A stretch of 39,085 nucleotides of DNA from Ruminococcus sp. (GTDB lineage Bacteria; Bacillota; Clostridia; Oscillospirales; Ruminococcaceae), in assembly GCA_022641595.1 (NCBI GenBank), contig JALCDN010000008.1, positions 1 through 39,085 on the forward strand, read 5' to 3'. Positions 16,264 through 24,116 of the stretch are shown here, piece after piece. The notes beneath the pieces were generated by a model that worked only from the letters and a program-made list of their open reading frames with translations, searched no databases and was not told the origin of the DNA. A program made the translations under genes and the position numbers. The number at the start of each line of letters is the position of its first letter. Position 1 is the stretch's first letter.

Positions 16264-16280
16264 TTTACACCTCGTGATTA

Positions 16281-16328
16281 CACAAAAATAATAGCACACA
16301 ACAGTCCAAAACCATCATGTGCTATGAT
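16281..16328 (-). terminator. Terminator-like hairpin in the speD leader, with alternative stem
   Basis: On the minus strand ATAGCACA (16318-16325) can pair with TGTGCTAT (16291-16298) across a 19-base loop, followed at once by TATTTTTG. A second stem, ATCAT/ATGAT (16324-16328 and 16314-16318), uses the same bases and excludes it. The hairpin sits just before the speD ribosome binding site and could act as an attenuator. Confidence 0.4.
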
Positions 16329-16509
16329 AACTCAATATACAGCCGTGAATGAATCAGCAGATAATCACAGCGAAAAAGCTTCATAAATTGGCTTCAGAGT
16401 CTATATAGCAAGAATACTTTTACTACTCTTATTGACCGTTTCACAAGTTGATGTGTGCGATGTACGCAAGAACTTTCAAACAAACTTATAAAATGTTATC
16501 GATAGTATC

Positions 16510-16625
16510 GAATCAATAAGGCAACAGAAGTTGCCAGCCGGGGATAATATTACCGGCAATCGGCATTTGACCAAGCTGTCCGTATGGCTGTAACTTCAAT
16601 TAAAGAAATTGAAGTGGTCAACAAT
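16510..16625 (-). ncRNA. Candidate structured leader RNA (possible riboswitch) upstream of speD
   Basis: On the minus strand this part of the leader shows a 7-bp closing stem TTGACCA/TGGTCAA (16615-16621 with 16567-16573), enclosing a perfect 8-bp hairpin CTTCAATT/AATTGAAG (16594-16614). Downstream is a nested stem TGCC-GCCGG/CCGGC-GGCA (16532-16565). A 6-bp hairpin GGCAAC/GTTGCC (16520-16535) shares the bases 16532-16535 with it, so the two are mutually exclusive. I compared it by eye with FMN, SAM-I, SAM-II, guanidine and c-di-GMP riboswitch cores and saw no match. Confidence 0.45.
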
Positions 16626-16682
16626 CATGCTTTAGAAAACCGAAGCTTTCAAATCTGCAAAAATTCATTATTTCCTTTGATT

Positions 16683-16711
16683 ATATTAACACATTTCTCT
16701 CTTTTTGTCAA
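16683..16711 (-). promoter_or_regulatory. Promoter of the polyamine operon
   Basis: On the minus strand perfect TTGACA (16706-16711) and TAATAT (16683-16688) are 17 bases apart. Transcription would start near 16676, about 410 nt before the speD start codon, so the leader is exceptionally long for this genome segment. The promoter lies 33 bases after the sigG stop codon. Confidence 0.75.
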
Positions 16712-16743
16712 GTAAAATAAAAGTGAAATTTAGATTGTAAAAC

Positions 16744-17517
16744 TCATATCACGTTTTTTATTCTGTTTATGGCGGTTTTCTCAAGACGGGAGACCTGAGC
16801 CTGAGAGATACCGATTTCGTTTGCAACCTCGACCTGAGTTTTCCCCTGAAGAAATCTGAGATTGAGGATACTTTTTTCACGTTCGCCGAGAGCTTTTATT
16901 GCATCTCTTATAAAAAGCTCGTCAAGACGGCTGTCAACGTCATTTTTATCGCTTATCTGGTCCATTATATATAATGTGTCTCCGGATTCGGAATATACAG
17001 GCTCGTATAGTGAAACTGGCTCGGTAATACTTTCGAGTGCTATCACGACGTCCTGACGCTTTGCTCCGATTTCGGCTGCAATTGCTTCTACTGTCGGTTC
17101 GTGCTGATTGCGGGTTACAAGCTTTTCTTTTGCCTGCAACGCTTTGTAAGCAAGGTCTCGAAGTGAACGGCTCACCTTTATCTGACTGTAATCCCTGAGA
17201 TGCCGTCTCAGCTCTCCGCTTATCATTGGTACACAGTATGTCGAAAATCTTACCTCTTTTGTAAGGTCAAAATTATTTATCGCCTTTATAAGTCCCACTA
17301 CACCTATCTGAAACAAGTCATCAATATCCTCTCCTCTGCCTGCAAATTTCTGAATGACGCTCAGTACAAGTCTCAGATTTCCGTTAATAAGCTTGTCCCT
17401 TGCTGCCTTGCTGCCTGTTTTCTGTATTTCCTTAAGAAGTTCGATTTTCTCATGTTCTTTAAGCACTGTCAGTTCAGTTGTGTTTATTCCTGATATTACA
17501 ACTTTATTATATGCCAT
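16744..17517 (-). CDS. sigG: Forespore RNA polymerase sigma factor SigG
   Basis: A 257-residue sigma-70 family factor that directs late forespore transcription during sporulation. The N-terminus KVVISGINTTELTVL is the short SigG-specific segment that binds the anti-sigma factor. Region 2 has NGNLRLVLSVIQKFAGRGEDIDDLFQIGVVGLIKAI and RFSTYCVPMISGELRRHLRD; region 4 has the helix-turn-helix KTQVEVANEIGISQAQVSRLEK. The start is ATG 17517 with AAAGGAGC upstream; an in-frame extension of 33 codons has no ribosome site. It is alone here, not next to spoIIGA and sigE as in Bacillus. Confidence 0.95.
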   Translation of the reverse strand: MAYNKVVISGINTTELTVLKEHEKIELLKEIQKTGSKAARDKLINGNLRLVLSVIQKFAGRGEDIDDLFQIGVVGLIKAINNFDLTKEVRFSTYCVPMISGELRRHLRDYSQIKVSRSLRDLAYKALQAKEKLVTRNQHEPTVEAIAAEIGAKRQDVVIALESITEPVSLYEPVYSESGDTLYIMDQISDKNDVDSRLDELFIRDAIKALGEREKSILNLRFLQGKTQVEVANEIGISQAQVSRLEKTAINRIKNVI

Positions 17518-17550
17518 AGTAAGCTCCTTTCGGGAAATATGCCGCTTACT

Positions 17551-17579
17551 TATTATGGACATTTCTTTATCTTTAATAC
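17551..17579 (-). promoter_or_regulatory. Possible forespore-type promoter of sigG
   Basis: On the minus strand GTATT (17575-17579) and CATAATA (17551-17557) are 17 bases apart. This resembles the SigG consensus (-35 GNATR, -10 CATNNTA), though the -35 ends in T and the spacing is one short. The -10 is about 34 bases before the sigG start codon. The divergent promoter at 17623-17651 is of the housekeeping type. Confidence 0.35.
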
Positions 17580-17622
17580 TATCAGCTTGTATAAAATTAT
17601 TCTTGCAAATATTCAAAAATAG

Positions 17623-17651
17623 TTGAAACCAGCAAATATATATGCTATAAT
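17623..17651 (+). promoter_or_regulatory. Promoter of the GGDEF gene
   Basis: TTGAAA (17623-17628) and a perfect TATAAT (17646-17651), 17 bases apart, lie 31 bases before the ATG at 17683. Confidence 0.75.
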
Positions 17652-17682
17652 TAGAATAAAAATTTAAGTGAGTGTGGTTTTG

Positions 17683-17805
17683 ATGATAAAAGAACTAATT
17701 CAACTTCAATACATAAATTTCGTTATGCTTTTTACTCTGTCAACCTTTCTTGTGTTCGGCTCATCTATTCCTAAAGTCAAAAAAGGCAGTTTCTCATCGC
17801 TGTAA
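17683..17805 (+). pseudogene. N-terminal piece of the GGDEF protein, split by a frameshift
   Basis: A 40-codon frame starts at ATG 17683, just after the promoter, and encodes a hydrophobic first helix (FVMLFTLSTFLVFG) followed by KVKKG before stopping at 17805. Adding one A to the six-A run at 17779-17784 would continue it as KVKKRQFLIAVIIAFIMAVES, joining smoothly to the next reading frame in the middle of a second hydrophobic helix. So this is best read as the true N-terminus of the downstream diguanylate cyclase. A 1-base indel in the A run may be a real mutation, a phase-variable site, or a sequencing error. Confidence 0.65.
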
Positions 17806-17819
17806 TTATTGCTTTTATT

Positions 17820-18770
17820 ATGGCAGTTGAAAGCAGCGTCGAATTTATTTACGCAAATACAAGTCATACTCTCACTCTTAAAATATCTGCAAGCATCGGA
17901 TATATTGTGAGTGCTCCTGTATTTTTACCAATAATTAAATTGTCCGAATCAGTTTCCGACAAAGTAATGAAATCCTTCTACTGCCTTTCAGGAACAAACG
18001 CTATACTCAGCATAATAAGTATCTTCAACGGCTGCATTTTTACATATAAACCAAATGGCGAATTTAAACTCGGTGCTATGAGTCCGTTTCCATATTGCAT
18101 TTTCATTATTTACCTCTCAACAATCGTTATCGCATCTCTCAAAAAATACCGTGTCGGCATAAAAGATGAGGGACTGTTTCTTATTACGCTCTCAGGCTGC
18201 ATTCTTGCCGGAGTTATTATGAATGCTATATTTGATTTCAAACTCATTACCCCAAGAATGGCTACGCTGTCATGCGTCTTTTACTATATGTTCTTCGTTT
18301 CGCAAACTTACATAAGAGACGCTCTGACAGGTGCTTTGAACAGACATTCTTTCTATAGGGATACACCTAAGCTAATCGCAAAACCTATGTTCATTATATC
18401 TATGGACCTCAACGGTCTTAAAAAAATTAATGACACTTTAGGTCATTCCGAGGGCGATAAGGCTATTAAAGCTGTTGCCGATTCCGCTTTCAGCATACTG
18501 CCGTCTAATTATAAATTCTACCGTATGGGCGGCGATGAATTTGCAATCCTTTGCCCTAAAGCTAAAGAAATCAATATAATTAACGTCATTTCAAAACTCA
18601 AATGTGATTTAAACAGCAAGAACTACAGTATTGCTGTCGGTTATGCCGAATTTAACCCTAAACAAAGCTTCGATTCCGTTTTCGTTACCGCTGACGAAAA
18701 TATGTACAATAATAAGGTTGCTATGAAAATTTCACGGGAAATTCCAAACGATAAATTAAAAGCTATATAA
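17820..18770 (+). CDS. Membrane GGDEF protein (diguanylate cyclase), N-terminus out of frame
   Basis: A 316-residue frame with about five hydrophobic helices (residues 1-160) followed by a GGDEF domain (about 165-310). The domain begins with RDALTGALNRHSF, has the substrate stretch DLNGLKKINDTLGHSEGDKAI and an intact catalytic loop RMGGDEF (motif at 237-241), so it should make c-di-GMP. I see no RxxD product-inhibition site just before the loop. The ATG at 17820 has no ribosome binding site and lies inside a membrane helix. The natural start is probably at 17683, separated by a 1-base frameshift in the six-A run near 17780. No EAL domain is attached. Confidence 0.8.
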   Translation: MAVESSVEFIYANTSHTLTLKISASIGYIVSAPVFLPIIKLSESVSDKVMKSFYCLSGTNAILSIISIFNGCIFTYKPNGEFKLGAMSPFPYCIFIIYLSTIVIASLKKYRVGIKDEGLFLITLSGCILAGVIMNAIFDFKLITPRMATLSCVFYYMFFVSQTYIRDALTGALNRHSFYRDTPKLIAKPMFIISMDLNGLKKINDTLGHSEGDKAIKAVADSAFSILPSNYKFYRMGGDEFAILCPKAKEINIINVISKLKCDLNSKNYSIAVGYAEFNPKQSFDSVFVTADENMYNNKVAMKISREIPNDKLKAI

Positions 18771-18775
18771 AATGG

Positions 18776-18804
18776 TTGACAATCATTTATCAATCTGATA
18801 TAAT
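18776..18804 (+). promoter_or_regulatory. Promoter of the ABC transporter genes
   Basis: Perfect TTGACA (18776-18781) and perfect TATAAT (18799-18804), spacer 17. A leader of about 108 nt follows, with two small stems (GCAC/GTGC at 18820-18839 and GGTG/CACC at 18840-18848), ending in GGTGAGGAA before the ATG. The role of the leader is unknown. Confidence 0.88.
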
Positions 18805-18918
18805 AGTTGCGTCAGGGTAGCACTGTATAAATCTTGTGCGGTGTCACCTCAAATGCCTTTGAAGCTTCCAAGAAAATTTTAAAGATACCATATACAAATT
18901 ATACGAAAAGGTGAGGAA

Positions 18919-19842
18919 ATGGACTATATTCTTGAAACATCTCAGCTTACTAAACAATACGGCTCATACAAAGCTGTAAACAATGTCAACCTACATATTA
19001 AAGAAGGCTCTATTTACGGTTTTATCGGTCGCAACGGTGCGGGAAAAACTACATTTCTTAAAATGATATGCGGTATGGCTTCGCCTACTTCAGGAACCAT
19101 AAAACTCTTCGGAACAGAAAAAAATAATATTGGCACACAAATGAACAAAGTCGGCGTTCTCATCGAAGCACCCGGTCTATACCCGAGCATGACTGCTTTC
19201 GATAATATGCGACTGAAATATATTTGCTCCGGCATGGCAAAGCCTGACAAAAACGAATATATAAACTCATTATTAAAGCTTGTCGGTCTCGACAGCGTTG
19301 GAAATAAAAAAGCCGGTTGCTTTTCACTTGGTATGAAACAGCGTCTCGGTATCGCTATGGCTCTTGTCGGTGACCCAAAGCTGCTGCTGCTCGACGAGCC
19401 TATCAACGGTCTCGACCCTCAGGGTATCGCAGAGGTTCGTGACACTATCATTAAACTCAATAAGGAAAGAAACATTACTATCATTATCTCAAGCCATATC
19501 CTTGAGGAACTTTCTAAAATCGCTACCGACTACGGTATCATCGACAAAGGTGTTCTCATAAAAGAACTCACCGGTCAGCAGCTTGCTGATTCGTGTCAGG
19601 AACGTCTTGTAATTTCCGCCGATAACGCTTCCGAAGCAGAGTCAGTCATCAAAGATATGGGCTTTCAGAAATATTCCGTCATCGACGGCAATACCATCGA
19701 AATTTATGAAAGATACAACGAAACCCCTGAGCTTATATTTGCTCTTGCCGATAAAAAAGTAAGAATTAATTCAATTTCACCCAAAAATGAATCAATCGAA
19801 AACTATTTTATCAGAATTACAGGAGGAAATACCAATGCTTAA
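18919..19842 (+). CDS. ABC transporter ATP-binding protein (BcrA-like exporter)
   Basis: A 307-residue ATPase. Walker A is GRNGAGKT (37-44), the signature is FSLGMKQR (135-142), Walker B is LLLLDEP (155-161), and the H-loop is in IISSHILEELS. The C-terminal extension of about 90 residues is typical of the bacitracin/lantibiotic (BcrA/NatA) branch, whose members export peptides, antibiotics or ions. The start ATG follows GGTGAGGAA. It overlaps the permease gene by eight bases. The substrate cannot be told; no two-component system is next to it. Confidence 0.92.
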   Translation: MDYILETSQLTKQYGSYKAVNNVNLHIKEGSIYGFIGRNGAGKTTFLKMICGMASPTSGTIKLFGTEKNNIGTQMNKVGVLIEAPGLYPSMTAFDNMRLKYICSGMAKPDKNEYINSLLKLVGLDSVGNKKAGCFSLGMKQRLGIAMALVGDPKLLLLDEPINGLDPQGIAEVRDTIIKLNKERNITIIISSHILEELSKIATDYGIIDKGVLIKELTGQQLADSCQERLVISADNASEAESVIKDMGFQKYSVIDGNTIEIYERYNETPELIFALADKKVRINSISPKNESIENYFIRITGGNTNA

Positions 19843-20713
19843 TCTTATAAAAATGGAATTCTTTCGTGCTCTCAAAAGCAAATGTACTTACGTTTTAATT
19901 ATCCTTATCGCTCTCTTTTCAATCCTTAACCCAATTATGCTTAAACTCACGATAACTATGATGAACAATTCTCCCGAAATGAAAGAATCTTACACTTCCG
20001 CTTTAGACCAATCAGAACAACAGCAAAGCGATGTAAACGTCGGTATGAGCTCTTACGGCTCCTCAAAATGGTATGCGGACAATTATGAATTCAAAATTAC
20101 CGATATGTCAGAAGAACTCCTCAACGGTGGTTTCGTTGTCCTTTTCCTCGTAATTTTTACCGTAATATTCGTCAGTGCCGAAATAAAACACGGTTATGTC
20201 AAAAATATGCTCGGTCAGATATACAAAAGAGAAAAGCTTGTCTTTGCCAATGGCATCATATGTATGCTTATGATGCTTGCAATGACGGTGATAAGCATTA
20301 TCATTACTTCACTTACAGGTGCATTACTATTCAATAATGTCGTACTCGGCGATGTCGGAAATTTCTGTCAGTACCTTCTTACTAAATTTCTGCTATATAT
20401 TGCCTTCACTTCTCTTATTATCCTGCTGAGCTACCTTGTAAGAAGCTCCGCTTTTCCAATGGTTATCGGTATCTGCTTGCAAATGGGAATCGGCTCTCTC
20501 GTCTATCTGCTGATTTCTACTGTTGTCAACAAAGTTTTCAAGCCGGATTCAACATTCAGTATGCAAAAATACACTATTACAGGCAATATCTCTGCTATCA
20601 CTCAGGACGCTTCTGAGCACACTTACATCAGAGCCATCATTGTCGCACTGATTTACTGTACCGTCTTTACTTTCCTTGCCTGCACTGTAGCTAAAAAACG
20701 TGACCTCAAATAA
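19835..20713 (+). CDS. ABC-2 type transporter permease
   Basis: A 292-residue membrane protein with six predicted helices: one near the N-terminus (about 17-35), a soluble extracytoplasmic part (about 40-95, rich in Ser and Gln), and five more between residues 100 and 285. It is the membrane partner of the ATPase encoded just upstream. The frame is open 16 codons further, but GGAGG eight bases before the ATG at 19835 and the 8-bp overlap with the ATPase gene fix the start. This is the usual dimer-forming permease of BcrAB-like exporters. Confidence 0.88.
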   Translation: MLNLIKMEFFRALKSKCTYVLIILIALFSILNPIMLKLTITMMNNSPEMKESYTSALDQSEQQQSDVNVGMSSYGSSKWYADNYEFKITDMSEELLNGGFVVLFLVIFTVIFVSAEIKHGYVKNMLGQIYKREKLVFANGIICMLMMLAMTVISIIITSLTGALLFNNVVLGDVGNFCQYLLTKFLLYIAFTSLIILLSYLVRSSAFPMVIGICLQMGIGSLVYLLISTVVNKVFKPDSTFSMQKYTITGNISAITQDASEHTYIRAIIVALIYCTVFTFLACTVAKKRDLK

Positions 20714-20735
20714 TATCACATATACTTGCCTTATT

Positions 20736-20767
20736 GGGCGGACTTTTTGTCCGCCCTTTTATTTTTT
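20736..20767 (+). terminator. Terminator of the ABC transporter operon
   Basis: An 8-bp GC-rich stem GGGCGGAC / GTCCGCCC (20736-20743 and 20749-20756) with a five-T loop, followed by TTTTATTTTTT. Confidence 0.93.
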
Positions 20768-20897
20768 CCGTGTTAAGTCATTTAACGAACAGACTGATTT
20801 GTAAATGATATAACTTGCATATTCTGAGACTTTCGGCATCATTTTTTGCCTTTATTAAAAAAGTGTGAAAAGTATAATTAAAAAGCGTAAAATGTCA

Positions 20898-20926
20898 TTG
20901 ATATTTTTTTACAGATTTGTTATAAT
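20898..20926 (+). promoter_or_regulatory. Promoter of the pectinase genes
   Basis: TTGATA (20898-20903) and perfect TATAAT (20921-20926), 17 bases apart. GGGGGA precedes the ATG at 20957. The 130 bp upstream, back to the ABC terminator, is A/T-rich and holds a small inverted repeat GTTAA/TTAAC near 20773. I see no other clear operator there. Confidence 0.7.
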
Positions 20927-20956
20927 TATGGTGACAAATTTTATGGGGGAATATAA

Positions 20957-23900
20957 ATGAAAAAAACTTGCAGTTTAATTCTTTCCGCAGCTTTAGGCTT
21001 ATCTTCAGTTTTCTGCAACTTTCCTATCACTCAGACAGCCTCTGCTAAAGCAGCAGAAAGTAATCCGGATTACCCACCGCAACTTGTAAATATCGCAGCT
21101 CAGAACGGCTCTGACTTCCTGACAGCACCTCAGTCTGTCAACAAAAGTTCAGTTTCAACTTCTGCTTCCGACGGTGCTCAGGACCAGCAATGGCGCTTCG
21201 ATTACGTCACCACAGGCGTCTTCCGTATCGTTAATATGCAAAGCGGTCTCGTTCTTACTGCCGACGGCTCTTCAGTCTATATGAAGGGCAACTCAAACTC
21301 AAAAGACCAGTACTGGAATATCTCAGAAATCTCTAAAGATTCCCATGGCAACGGTCTTTACTATTCTATTACCTCTTACTCTGACAGCTCAATGGCTATT
21401 ACAAATAATTCGGGAAGCCTCTCACTTTCCGCTTATTCCGGCAGCGCTTCTCAGAAATTTCTCCTCGACAGTGCCGGTCTTCAAGGCTTCGCAGGTTATG
21501 CCAAAGATTTTAGCGGTGCTGCAAAAGCAAGCTCTATCGGCGGTCTGCTCGGCAAAACTGTATTCGTAAGCACTTGGGACGAGCTTCTTAAAGCCTGCAC
21601 CGCCGACGAAGCCTACACTTTTGTCGTTGATGCCGAAATCTCCTGCCCTGCTACTTACATTAAGGACAGCAACGGCAGATATCGTATCGATAATTCCTAC
21701 ATCTACCTGCGTCCGAACAAAACCATCATCGGCAGCTACGACCACAACAACCTCTATAACGTCTATTTCCGTACTTACGATAACGCAAACTACGGTCTCG
21801 GCACAGACATTATCATCAGAAACCTCGATATCTCCCACGATAAAGAGCTTAACAACGATAACATCTGGGAATTTTCATACGGCGAAAATATCTGGATAGA
21901 CCACTGCTCTTTCGAGGGTCACGAATCTGTTAACAGTGCATCTACAGGTCAGCCTGACTGGGACAAATTTCTTAACTTCAAAGGTTCTGCCGACTACTGC
22001 ACTATTACGTCATGCTCCTTCGGAAAACACGAATATGGTGTACTTATGGGATATCCAACCGACACTGACGAAATCCTCGCTCAGTATAATGGCAAACCCT
22101 GCATCACAATTGCCAACAACTTCTACAAGGACTGCCTCACAAGAGCTCCGGGTCTTATGAGATATGGCTACTTTCACTCACTTAATAACTATGTTCTCAA
22201 CTTCAACCTCGGCTACACTATCCACACCGCCGCTAAACTCTTCTCCGAAAACTGCTACTATGACGGCGGTACAGGTACAGGTTCTGTCGTAAACGACAAC
22301 GCTCTGCAAATAACCCAGATTTCTGCCGCAAATCAAAGTAAAGCTATTCCAAACTACTCCGACAGCGGCTCAGTTGCGGTAAACTGCTACAAAAATAACA
22401 ACCTCGCCAACATTTCGTCTAACCCACTTTCTTGGCGTCCGTCACAGAATTACTCCTACACAAAAATGACTGCCGCTCAAGCTAAGGAATTCGACTCTAA
22501 ATATGCCGGAACAAAATCTTCACGCTCCGACTACACTTATGCAGGTCTCACGGCTCCTTACATACAAAGTGCATATTTCCTCACCAATTTTACTGATGAC
22601 CAGCCACAGCTCACTCCTGCTGTTATGGACGAAACAAGCACTTATATGATAAAAAACGTAAACAGCGGTTTGTATATGGAAGTCACAGGAGGTTCTACCT
22701 CTAACGGCACTAACGTACAGCAATGGGGTGCAAACAGTGCGGCTTCACACAACACCTGGAAATTTGTCTCGGCAGGCGACGGCTACTACTACCTCGTTTC
22801 TCAGCTTGGTGACAAATCTTCCTGCGTTCTCGACGTAACAGGCAAAAAATCCACTAACGGCACTAATATCGAAATCTATCAGCTTAATAACGGCGATGCT
22901 CAGAAATTTATGCTTACTAAAAATTCCGATGGCTCTTACAAAATCCGCACTAAGGTCTCAGCGTGCGCTTCCTGCGTTGAAATCGCAAACGCAAGCTCAA
23001 CAAGCGGTGCTAATGTTCAGGAATACGAAGTCAATGGTGCTAACTGTCAGGACTGGATAATCGAAAAGGTCAATCCTGCTTCCGCCAATACAACAGTTTA
23101 TGGCGATGCTAACAACGACAAATCCGTCGATATCTCGGACGTTGTTGCTGTAAGACGCTATATCGCCAATTCTTCAAATTATCCGCTCTCTCAGCAGGAA
23201 CTTATAAACTCTGACGTCCTTGGAAATTCAAACGGCGTTAACGCTCAGGACGCTGTTGCAATTCAGCAGTTTATCCTCGGTATTGTCACAAAACTGCCTT
23301 CTGACTCAGCCTCACCTACTGACGTTCCGTCCGCTTCAAACAGCTTTGAAAGTGCTTCGTTTAAATTCTCAGGCAATGTTTACCTCGCCGGAGATTCTAC
23401 TGTATGCAATTATGACTCCTCTTACGCTTCCGCTTACAACAGAAACGGCTGGGGTATGCAGCTTGCAGGCTGCTTCAACAACGTTTCCGTTGACAACCTC
23501 GCTCTCTCAGGCAGAAGCTCAAGAAGCTTCCTAAGCGAATCAAATTACTCAAAATTAATCGACAGCTTAGGCTCTGGTGACTACCTGTTCGTCCAGTTCG
23601 GTCACAATGACGAAAAAACAGACGAAACTACTTACCCGGGTCTCGGAACTTACACCGGTCTCGATTTTAACTCTCTTGACTCAAATGGCAAAAATTCTGA
23701 GGGAAAATATTCCTACGAATGGATTCTCCTCAACAAGTACATTAAACCTGCTCAGGCTAAAGGTGCCGTTTGTGTACTTGTTACTCCTATTACACGCCGT
23801 GCTTCGGACGGCACTGCTTACTACAGTGCTCACACTGCTTACCAGAATGCTATGATTTCACTTGGTAAGCAATATAATGTTCCGGTTATCGATGCTACTG

Positions 23901-24100
23901 CTCTTACTACAAAGCTTTATACCGACTTGTACGCCAAAGGCGGTGCTGACGCTACTGCAAAACTGCACGCTTACAGTGACCAGGCAAACACCACTATCGA
24001 CAACACTCACCTCAGCGTTTACGGTGCCGGTATCATCTCAGACTTAATCAAACAGCAGGTTTCCGCTCTGAAACTACAGCTCGGAAACTATGCAAAATAA
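20957..24100 (+). CDS. Secreted pectate lyase (PL1) - CBM13 - dockerin - CE12 esterase
   Basis: A 1047-residue exported enzyme. Residues 1-30 are a signal peptide ending near ASA-KA. Residues 38-172 resemble a degenerate ricin-type (CBM13-like) fold. Residues 180-545 are a PL1 pectate lyase beta-helix, with WIDH (313-316) and the RxG..H..NN stretch at 402-411. Residues 556-706 are a CBM13 carbohydrate-binding module. A type I dockerin spans 714-780, with calcium loops beginning DANNDKSVDISD and DVLGNSNGVNAQD. Residues 800-1047 are an SGNH/CE12 rhamnogalacturonan acetylesterase with GDST (812-815), GHND (882-885) and DNTHLS (1015-1020). It would cut and deacetylate pectin while held on a cellulosome scaffold. 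It is co-transcribed with the PL11 enzyme 16 bp downstream. Confidence 0.92.
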   Translation: MKKTCSLILSAALGLSSVFCNFPITQTASAKAAESNPDYPPQLVNIAAQNGSDFLTAPQSVNKSSVSTSASDGAQDQQWRFDYVTTGVFRIVNMQSGLVLTADGSSVYMKGNSNSKDQYWNISEISKDSHGNGLYYSITSYSDSSMAITNNSGSLSLSAYSGSASQKFLLDSAGLQGFAGYAKDFSGAAKASSIGGLLGKTVFVSTWDELLKACTADEAYTFVVDAEISCPATYIKDSNGRYRIDNSYIYLRPNKTIIGSYDHNNLYNVYFRTYDNANYGLGTDIIIRNLDISHDKELNNDNIWEFSYGENIWIDHCSFEGHESVNSASTGQPDWDKFLNFKGSADYCTITSCSFGKHEYGVLMGYPTDTDEILAQYNGKPCITIANNFYKDCLTRAPGLMRYGYFHSLNNYVLNFNLGYTIHTAAKLFSENCYYDGGTGTGSVVNDNALQITQISAANQSKAIPNYSDSGSVAVNCYKNNNLANISSNPLSWRPSQNYSYTKMTAAQAKEFDSKYAGTKSSRSDYTYAGLTAPYIQSAYFLTNFTDDQPQLTPAVMDETSTYMIKNVNSGLYMEVTGGSTSNGTNVQQWGANSAASHNTWKFVSAGDGYYYLVSQLGDKSSCVLDVTGKKSTNGTNIEIYQLNNGDAQKFMLTKNSDGSYKIRTKVSACASCVEIANASSTSGANVQEYEVNGANCQDWIIEKVNPASANTTVYGDANNDKSVDISDVVAVRRYIANSSNYPLSQQELINSDVLGNSNGVNAQDAVAIQQFILGIVTKLPSDSASPTDVPSASNSFESASFKFSGNVYLAGDSTVCNYDSSYASAYNRNGWGMQLAGCFNNVSVDNLALSGRSSRSFLSESNYSKLIDSLGSGDYLFVQFGHNDEKTDETTYPGLGTYTGLDFNSLDSNGKNSEGKYSYEWILLNKYIKPAQAKGAVCVLVTPITRRASDGTAYYSAHTAYQNAMISLGKQYNVPVIDATALTTKLYTDLYAKGGADATAKLHAYSDQANTTIDNTHLSVYGAGIISDLIKQQVSALKLQLGNYAK

Positions 24101-24116
24101 TCAGGAGGACTTATTT

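Noticed and set aside
16264-16743. Possible small genes in the speD leader
   Set aside because: I found no frame with a ribosome site and plausible composition; the region fits a structured leader better.
18805-18918. c-di-GMP riboswitch in the ABC transporter leader, suggested by the adjacent GGDEF gene
   Set aside because: The small stems there do not show the conserved GEMM core; only weak hairpins are present.
24090-24116. Earlier ATG for the PL11 enzyme
   Set aside because: It lies before the AGGAGG site and overlaps the preceding gene; the signal peptide begins properly at 24117.
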